64,000 nt of DNA. Source: Mytilinidion resinicola. Its lineage: Eukaryota > Ascomycota > Dothideomycetes > Mytilinidiales > Mytilinidiaceae. Shown here in pieces: positions 58,585-64,000 of the stretch. The DNA lies in contig NW_022985440.1 in assembly GCF_010093595.1 (NCBI RefSeq), forward strand, positions 721,529-785,528, in the 5' to 3' direction. Position numbers and translations under genes: made by a program. Below the pieces are notes generated by a model. The model saw nothing but the letters and a program-made list of their open reading frames with translations. It was not told where the DNA came from and ran no database searches. Positions within the stretch are counted from its first letter, which is position 1, and every line of letters begins with the position of its first letter.

Positions 58585-59313
58585 TTTGACTAGGGGGGGA
58601 GGGGGGTTCTTAGTATATTCTCCTTCCTTCCTTTCTCTATTGCTGTACGGAGGAGGGGGGTAATATTAGGGGATAAACCCCTGTTGCACAACTCGGGCTC
58701 CGCCCTCGTTTCTAGCCCCTATTCGGCGGGCTTGGCAGGAGTATATCTCCTGCCCGTTGTACGTAGCTTGCTCGCCAGCGGATTCTTAACTAAGTTCAAG
58801 GGACGCACCCGGCCTTAGGCCTGCTAACGTGCATTGAAACCCTTACATATATTCTTTTATTACTATACCTGCTCTAATTTAGAGGCCAACTATAAGACCT
58901 GCTTATTACTTATCTAACTCTATACTTAATAAAGGAAAGGGAGAAAAGTAATATATTACTATATTCTGTTAGTTAAAGTAGTAGTAAGCTAGTTTATTTC
59001 CTTCTATATATAGGGCAGTTCCGGCGTTATATACTTCTTAATTGGCAGCACGCTGGCAGAGGCTTATTAGGTGGCGGCTTGCCACAGGATTAGTTATAGG
59101 CGGGTAAAGGGATTTAAAGAAGTTATTACTTGTTGCTTTTATCTTCTATACTTACTATTGTTTGCTTGCCTAACTATAGACGTCCTATCTTTATTATAAA
59201 TTAGATTATAGCTTACACTATATTAATATCTGGCTTCTATTACTCTATTAGCCCGTTAAGGTTTTTACCTTCTTCCTGCCGGCTTAAGAAACCTTCTAGT
59301 GCGTATAAGAGGT
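58585..59313. other. AT-rich, probably RIP-mutated spacer
   Basis: After a short G-rich run (58593-58608) and a GC-richer patch to about 58,830, the sequence turns strongly AT-rich with frequent TA dinucleotides and stops in all frames. It lies downstream of the LINE RNase H fragment on the minus strand and may be the mutated 3' part of that element. Nothing else is recognised. Confidence 0.45.
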
Positions 59314-59531
59314 ACTCAGGTTGCAAATTGACGTGAACTCTGTCTTATTTCGGGGGCCCGAAGGCCAAACTATATACTACGTAGGAAGTGACTGTACGCG
59401 TAGGCAGAAGCACTAATTAGAGACAGCAGTAGGCACGGTAGGCACGGTAGGCCACCGTACCCCAACCCCTCTCTGTAGAAGTTGTAACTGGCTAGGCATG
59501 TAGGCAGCTACTATGCCAGCAACTCCAAGTG
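59314..59531 (+). mobile_element. Truncated copy of small TIR element 'A'
   Basis: It begins with the terminal motif ACTCAGGTTGCAAATTGA and runs nearly collinear for about 218 bp with the reverse complement of the 284-bp element at 62087-62370. It includes the segments TTTCGGGGGCCCGAAGGC and CCCAACCCCTCTCTGTAG. Similarity stops abruptly after CAACTCCAAG, so the last ~65 bp of the element are missing. It is in inverted orientation to the full copy 2.6 kb away. Confidence 0.8.
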
Positions 59532-59584
59532 AGGTTCCTAAATTGCTTCCTATACTGCTATTAAAGCTTTAACCTCTACTCTTC

Positions 59585-60417
59585 CTACTTCCTACAGCAG
59601 AAAAGGAAATATAGAATAGATTTAATTAACCCGCACTTATATACTGCTGTCTCTAACGCCTTAATTTTAAAGAGATATATTTTAAGACTTATCTTGCCCG
59701 TCCGGAGCTGTGTAAGAATTATAGCTTTAGCGCTGTTTAGTTGCTGGTATAATCTTGCTGCCTTGCCTAAGTAGAGCGCTGCGTTAATCTTCCTTGTGAA
59801 TTTGCCTATATCTGGCCGTCCTGCCAGAAGCGGTCCGGTTATAATCTTAGCCTTCTTTAACGCTTGCTTTATAAGATACCACAGGTAGCTGTCTTGCCGC
59901 GGCAGCTCCTTGTTCTCCGCTCTTATTGCGTTTTTAGTAAGTTGATTAGCCTTTTCATTCCCTTTAATCCCTAAGTGGCTAGGGACCCAGTACAGCGTGG
60001 TATTGCTTATGCGGAGCTTCTTTATGATCTCGCCCACTACTTCCTAACAGGCACTTGCCCTCTAGCTTTGCACCGATAGCAGTGCCAATTGCGCGTCCGA
60101 GAAGATTTGTATATGCGAGGCTGGCACCAGGGACCCTGTTTGATCCTTTGCAGTGCATGATAGGGCCCACGGCCAGTTGGCTGCCTCGCTGATTGCCAAT
60201 AGCTCTGTGAGGTGCGCGTCAGCCCAGTCTGAGGTGGCCACTGTCTTTGAGATGGACGCTCCCGAGGGTGTTGCGTATATGCCAATGCCAGCTCGTCCGT
60301 TCCGCACCGATGCATCCACGTAGATGTCCGCCTGTCCTGGCCTATATTCGTTGATGATGCCTCGTGCCTGCTCTTCGTCTTCGCGCAATACCACCTTGGG
60401 CCGAGCCACCCACGGCG
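59585..60417 (-). mobile_element. LINE (non-LTR) retrotransposon remnant: RNase H domain
   Basis: The minus strand encodes an RNase H fold in two frames: DIYVDASVRNGRAGIGIYA (first catalytic Asp), LTELLAISEAA (Glu), IFSDAQLALLS (second Asp), then after a stop/frameshift near 60,060 TLYWVPSHLGIKGNEKANQL. In the last motif the usual Asp of the KAD triplet is Asn. This order and the WVPSH..GNE block are typical of the RNase H tail of fungal Tad/I-type LINE ORF2 proteins. No reverse transcriptase is found upstream, so the copy is 5' truncated. The 3' half is AT-rich, consistent with RIP. It is not functional. Confidence 0.8.
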
Positions 60418-61016
60418 GGCATGCGTACGGCTTGAGCTAACAAGAGTATGGTTGGAGCGGGTCGGCCGTCCTCCCTACTAGCGTAATTGATGCGTTCGTC
60501 TCGGCTGATATCTAAGTGGCAAACCTTGCAACGTGTGGTTCTATAATTAGCTATCTTGTCTCCTAATTAGCGAATGCTTAAAGCTTCGCGGTGGCAAATT
60601 AGGAGGGTATATATTTACCTTAATCCCCGGCCCCCTCTATAAAATAGAGATATAAAAAAAAATAAAGATAATAAATTATCTTGATATAAATGCTCTAGCC
60701 TATACTAGGCTGACATATTGAATATCCAGACTCTTCCAGTCCCAACACCAATGCCAAGTAGCTTCCCCACCACTGTTGCTGAACATAATGGCCGATACTC
60801 TGACGGTAGCCATACTACCTTCTTAGAATCACGTGTTATCCATGCCCCATCTGAACTACACGCCAGGCCTTTGTATTCTGGAGTCTGAGGATCTGTCGCA
60901 ATTGTTGTGGGAACTAATTGAGTTGCACTAATACTAATAGTCCCACGTGAAGTATAAAGATACGAACCAGTGGTGTCAAATGACATGTGCATGAGCACCC
61001 TGCCAACGTCAAGCGT

Positions 61017-61394
61017 TGAGAGGCAATCGCCACTGCTCGCATCCCAGATCTTGACTGTCTTGTCGTCTGACGCAGACGCCAGCCGTGTTGAGTCGTGAGA
61101 GAAGGCCACTGACCTGACCCAATCGCTATGGCCCTCAAGCGTCTGCAGGCAGTCGCTACTGCTCGCATCCCAGATCTTGACTGTCTTGTCGTCTGACGCA
61201 GACGCCAGCCGTGTTGAGTCGTGAGAGAAGGCCACTGACCTGACCCAATCGCTATGGCCCTCAAGCGTCTGCAGGCAGTCGCCACTGCTCGCATCCCAGA
61301 TCTTGACTGTCTTATCGTCTGACGCAGACGCCAGCCGTGTTGAGTCGTGAGAGAAGGCCACTGAGCTGACCAAACCGCTATGGCTCTCAAACGT
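61017..61394 (-). repeat. Three near-identical 126-bp WD40 units
   Basis: Three consecutive 42-residue WD40 repeats (start CLQTLEGHSDWV, core SVAFSHDSTRLASASDDKTV, then KIWDASSGD) are almost identical at DNA level with an exact 126-bp period. The words CTGCAGGCAGTCG stand at 61143 and 61269, and the matching third position is 61017. Differences are a handful of substitutions per unit. High internal identity is the hallmark of HET-E/NWD-type WD40 domains that change unit number and binding specificity by recombination. A diverged fourth unit (CLSTLDVGRV) follows. Confidence 0.9.
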
Positions 61395-62086
61395 CTGCAG
61401 GCACGCGCCCCATTCATTTTCTATAGCCGGCTTTATCGTGATCCACCTTAGCTCTTCCTTCTTGAAAAGACCCTTTATTAGGCTGCAAGTTGGACTGAAC
61501 AAGAGTGCGGACGCATATGCCTGTAGAGGACTGTTTTCTATTGCCCACTTGTGATACATGATAAATCGACGTGCATCCTGAGCCAGTTTTATTAACGCAG
61601 CTGTATCTGCTCTTCCCTACGTTAGATTAGCATGTCTTCTTTATATAGAACTAACCGTAGTGACTGGTATATTACCTGGATTAAAGCCTCAAGTTTTGCT
61701 ATAGAAACTACCCCCTCTGACATGCTCTTGCAAAGGCTAAGAGCCTCTAGCCAGTAAAGGTATTTCTCTCTAATAAATCTGTCAACAGCACCTCCGTCTT
61801 GAAGGTCAGCGCTGTGACCTATAGAGGCGTTTGGATTCCAGGCGCAGAGGTGATTGATCCAGTAAATGCACGAGTAGCGTATTGCTACTAATGGGTCCGG
61901 ATCTGGCTGTGCAACTCGCTCGGCGGGATACTCCAACGCACCTAGGCTGTAGATGTCTCGTCGGAGCGTCCTGGACATAACCTGGAGAGATCTCGAGAAG
62001 ATTGCGTAGTGGACGTCTTTGCTCCCAGATGGAAAGATCTTGCTAGATGCTGTTGCCAATAGAAAGTCTTTGGCTGACTGATGCAC

Positions 62087-62370
62087 ACTCGGGTTGTAAC
62101 AGCTACAACCTAGGATCAACAACTCATACGGTTCACGGTCACCTACGTACAGACTTGGAGTTGCTGGCATAGTAGCTGCCTACATGCCTAGCCAGTTACA
62201 ACTTCTACAGAGAGGGGTTGGGGTACGGTGGCCTACCCTGCCTAATGCTGCCTACTGCTGCCTCCAATTAGTGCTTCTGCCTATGCATACAGTCACTTCC
62301 TACGTAGTATATAGTTTGGCCTTCGGGCCCCCGAAATAAGACAGAGTTCACATCAATTTTCAACCTGAGT
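62087..62370. mobile_element. Small TIR element 'A', 284 bp, inside the NLR gene
   Basis: Non-autonomous element with terminal inverted repeats ACTCGGGTTGTAAC (left) and the reverse complement of GTTGAAAA..CTCAGG types at the right: ends ACTC(A/G)GGTTG on both sides. It is flanked by an exact 5-bp duplication TGCAC (62082-62086 and 62371-62375). Deleting the element and one duplication restores the conserved VYFVHQSAKDF of the host gene, which proves the insertion boundaries. It has no coding capacity. A truncated inverted copy lies at 59314 and a related copy starts at 63938. The superfamily is not identifiable; a 5-bp duplication is unusual for the common fungal DNA transposons. Confidence 0.88.
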
Positions 62371-63337
62371 TGCACAAAATAGACAGTGCCTTCTCGAATA
62401 GTAAGGAATGACCCACAAAGGCTAATAATCTCCTGTATTGACGCTAGGTCGCTGGCTATGTTTTCAAGCAACTCAACAATAGATGTTAGCTTTTGGAGTG
62501 TAATAGGTCGGTATACAACTGCAATTGAGGCCAGTATCTGTTTGCACAGGTTGGCGTGGTCTGAGTTGGATATCTGCTCTATCATCCGCTCGTAGAGAGA
62601 ATCAAGTCCAGGTGGAAACGCGTTCAAATTGGCGACAGCATTCCATCGTGGTATCTTCTCAAGGTTTTGGCAGACTAAAGCCACCCAGAGGAAGGTGTCA
62701 TCCGCATGCAAGGACAGGTAGCTTTGGACAGCATCTCTTGTTTTATTGTCGTATTTCTTTTGCTCCGCTAGCTGAGATACTTTATGCCGGGTGAATGTGC
62801 TGACGGCTGCGGAAACGGACTCGGCATTAAGCTCAAGGCACAACTGCACCTTGTGCACTGCCCTCTCTAGCCGTTCCTCAATATCGGGCCAGTTGCGGCT
62901 AGAGACAATCCACTTGACACGAGGGGATGTGGAAGACTGCTGGGCAATAAAATCTAGCAGCTTTGGCATGTCTGCTATGCACTCGTCGAGCGCATCGACA
63001 ACCAAGTACGTAGTGTTCAAGCTCGGGTCTTGAAGGGTGTTTGTGAAAATCTCGGACAGGGCAGCCCAGGCATTCACGTCCTCAAAGAGGGATTTGCCTG
63101 CATGGTCGTGCTCCTTTCGAATATGCGAGACGAGCGAATGCTGCTGGTCGACAAGCAAGTACAGCAGACCTCGTAAAACGGCCGTAGCAGTATTAATTCG
63201 CGAGTCGGTGGCTTGACAGAAGTAGTAGGACAGGATGTCTGTCTTAGCAACTGACTTCTCCAGCTCGTTGACGATGCCGCAGAGCAGCATTGTCTTACCC
63301 TTGCCGGGGTCGCCTTTGATCCACAGCAGTTGGCTCT

Positions 63338-63548
63338 TGGCAGCCAGTTAGAATGCTCCTACGCACGTCTGTCTACGCGTCTCAGCTGTACAGGGTTCAC
63401 TTCTCAGCTGGACAGGGTTCACCTGTTGTTTTGTCACCGTTGCTGCCTGCAACCCCTGGTCTCTCTTCACTATATAGCCACTCATTAGCACCTCAATGCA
63501 ACTCATGCTTTCCTCACTGATCCTTTGCCCTTCCTACGCCAGCTGCCA
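63338..63548. mobile_element. Small TIR element 'B', 211 bp, inside the NLR gene
   Basis: Ends TGGCAGCCAG and, as reverse complement of the right end, TGGCAGCTGG (7 identical terminal bases). It is flanked by an exact 5-bp duplication GCTCT (63333-63337 and 63549-63553). Removal restores QQSQLLWIKGDPGKGKT of the NACHT domain. Internally it contains two copies of a ~21-bp word (TCTCAGCTGTACAGGGTTCAC and its variant, 63380-63422). No coding capacity. On the host strand its 3' end carries CTAAC shortly before an AG, which resembles an intron end, but no GT gives an in-frame junction. Confidence 0.88.
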
Positions 63549-63937
63549 GCTCTGCTGGTCGTCCCGCCATTGTCTAAAGTTGGAGTTTTCACAAATCCAG
63601 CGGTACGAGTCCTCTAGCAGCCCACCTTTTGTGTCTTCAATCCGCTTCTTGTCATGGCGGGGATCAGTAACGCGTAAGTGAAGGATGCATTCCTGGTCTT
63701 CTTTTGTCATATCTACAGAAGCATCAGCAGTGCTTTACTATGAGTATATACTGTTACACTAACTGTATCGTGTATTGATTGTCTCTTTTGCGGTCTGACT
63801 ATTCTCAACCAGCTCTTCAATATCCGCTTTCACCATCTTATATGCTTGATCATTGCTTCCTCTAAACTTGACTATGCCTATATGGTCCTCATCTATTGTC
63901 CGGGCCCGCTGATTTGGATGATCTAGCGAGGATGAGT

Positions 63938-64000
63938 ACTCAGGTTGCAGCACTACAACCTAGGATCAACAACTCATATGCCAGAAAGCTACTCTCCGAA
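63938..64000 (+). mobile_element. Partial copy related to element 'A' at window edge
   Basis: It begins ACTCAGGTTGCAGCACTACA and shares about 45 bp with the left end of the 284-bp element (including AACCTAGGATCAACAACTCA), then diverges. On the host strand it abuts the NLR N-terminal coding segment, so it is a third insertion in or next to that gene. The other end and its target duplication lie outside the window. Confidence 0.7.

Larger units (their letters stand above)
60705..63937 (-). pseudogene. NACHT-WD40 NLR-like gene, interrupted by small elements
   Basis: STAND-type NTPase gene of the fungal allorecognition/immunity class, broken. The read pieces are listed in coding order. The end of an N-terminal domain (SSSLDHPNQ..DHIGIVKF, 63937-63764) is followed by an intron at 63763-63713. 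The linker VTDPRHDKKRIEDTKGGLLEDSYRWI..QQS (63712-63554) precedes the NACHT domain (63332-62376), with Walker A GDPGKGKT, Walker B LVVDALDE and WIVSSRNWPDIE. Next come HQSAKDFLL and following residues (62081-61676), an intron at 61675-61617, then WD40 repeats and a C-terminal tail to the stop at 60705. An element at 63338-63548 splits QQS from QLLW just before Walker A and brings in stop codons. A second, at 62087-62370, splits VYFV from HQSAKDF. Both sit between exact 5-bp duplications. The N-terminal effector domain lies beyond the window. Without these insertions the frame is otherwise intact, so the loss is recent. Confidence 0.85.

Noticed and set aside
63338..63548. Element B as an ordinary intron of the NLR gene
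   Set aside because: Ends are TIRs with a perfect 5-bp duplication, and the available GT/AG pairs shift the frame; insertion explains it better.
1..64000. CRISPR arrays, prokaryotic operons, rRNA genes, functional tRNAs, viral genes
   Set aside because: None seen. The sequence is eukaryotic nuclear DNA, and the tandem arrays lack the short repeat/unique spacer pattern.

Overview
The window is nuclear DNA of a filamentous ascomycete (Pezizomycotina). The evidence is short spliceosomal introns (mostly 44-64 nt, GT..AG, with CTAAC/CTAAT-like branch sites), fungal core genes (ARP9, NTE1, MEC1/ATR, COX16, TVP18, AIM21, HRI1), a Zn2Cys6 regulator and a NACHT-WD40 gene. The class (Dothideomycetes or Leotiomycetes?) cannot be fixed from the sequence alone. 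Gene models were built by hand: exons were joined so that frame and protein family continue across each intron.

Bases 1-15,300 look accessory. They hold an MFS exporter, a Zn2Cys6 regulator, a short-chain dehydrogenase, a Gfo/Idh/MocA oxidoreductase and an NAD-dependent epimerase/reductase. Between them lie three dispersed paralogues of a multi-C2H2 zinc-finger family, all on the minus strand, which share a conserved intron in the first finger. A degenerate tRNA-like element lies at 11.5 kb.

Bases 16,186-48,914 form a dense block of conserved core genes: NTF2, guanine deaminase, ARP9, NTE1, the ATR kinase (18 exons, 2499 aa), COX16, TVP18, AIM21, HRI1, the NDUFAF7-type methyltransferase and a CDK11/PITSLRE-like kinase. 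Several pairs are divergent and share short promoters. At least three introns here are stop-free and a multiple of three long, so they are easily misread as coding.

Bases 48,915-64,000 become gene-poor and repetitive. A TPR-like protein with a possibly frameshifted tail and a membrane RING-H2 ligase are followed by a clean ~107-bp tandem array, a purine-rich degenerate array, an AT-rich (probably RIP-mutated) stretch with a 5'-truncated LINE RNase H fragment, and a broken NACHT-WD40 (NLR-like, allorecognition-type) gene. The NLR carries three near-identical 126-bp WD40 units. It is interrupted by at least two small non-autonomous elements, each with terminal inverted repeats and an exact 5-bp target duplication, and a third related copy sits at the window edge. 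This small-element invasion of an NLR gene, with one copy that could be spliced out in frame, is the most unusual thing in the window.
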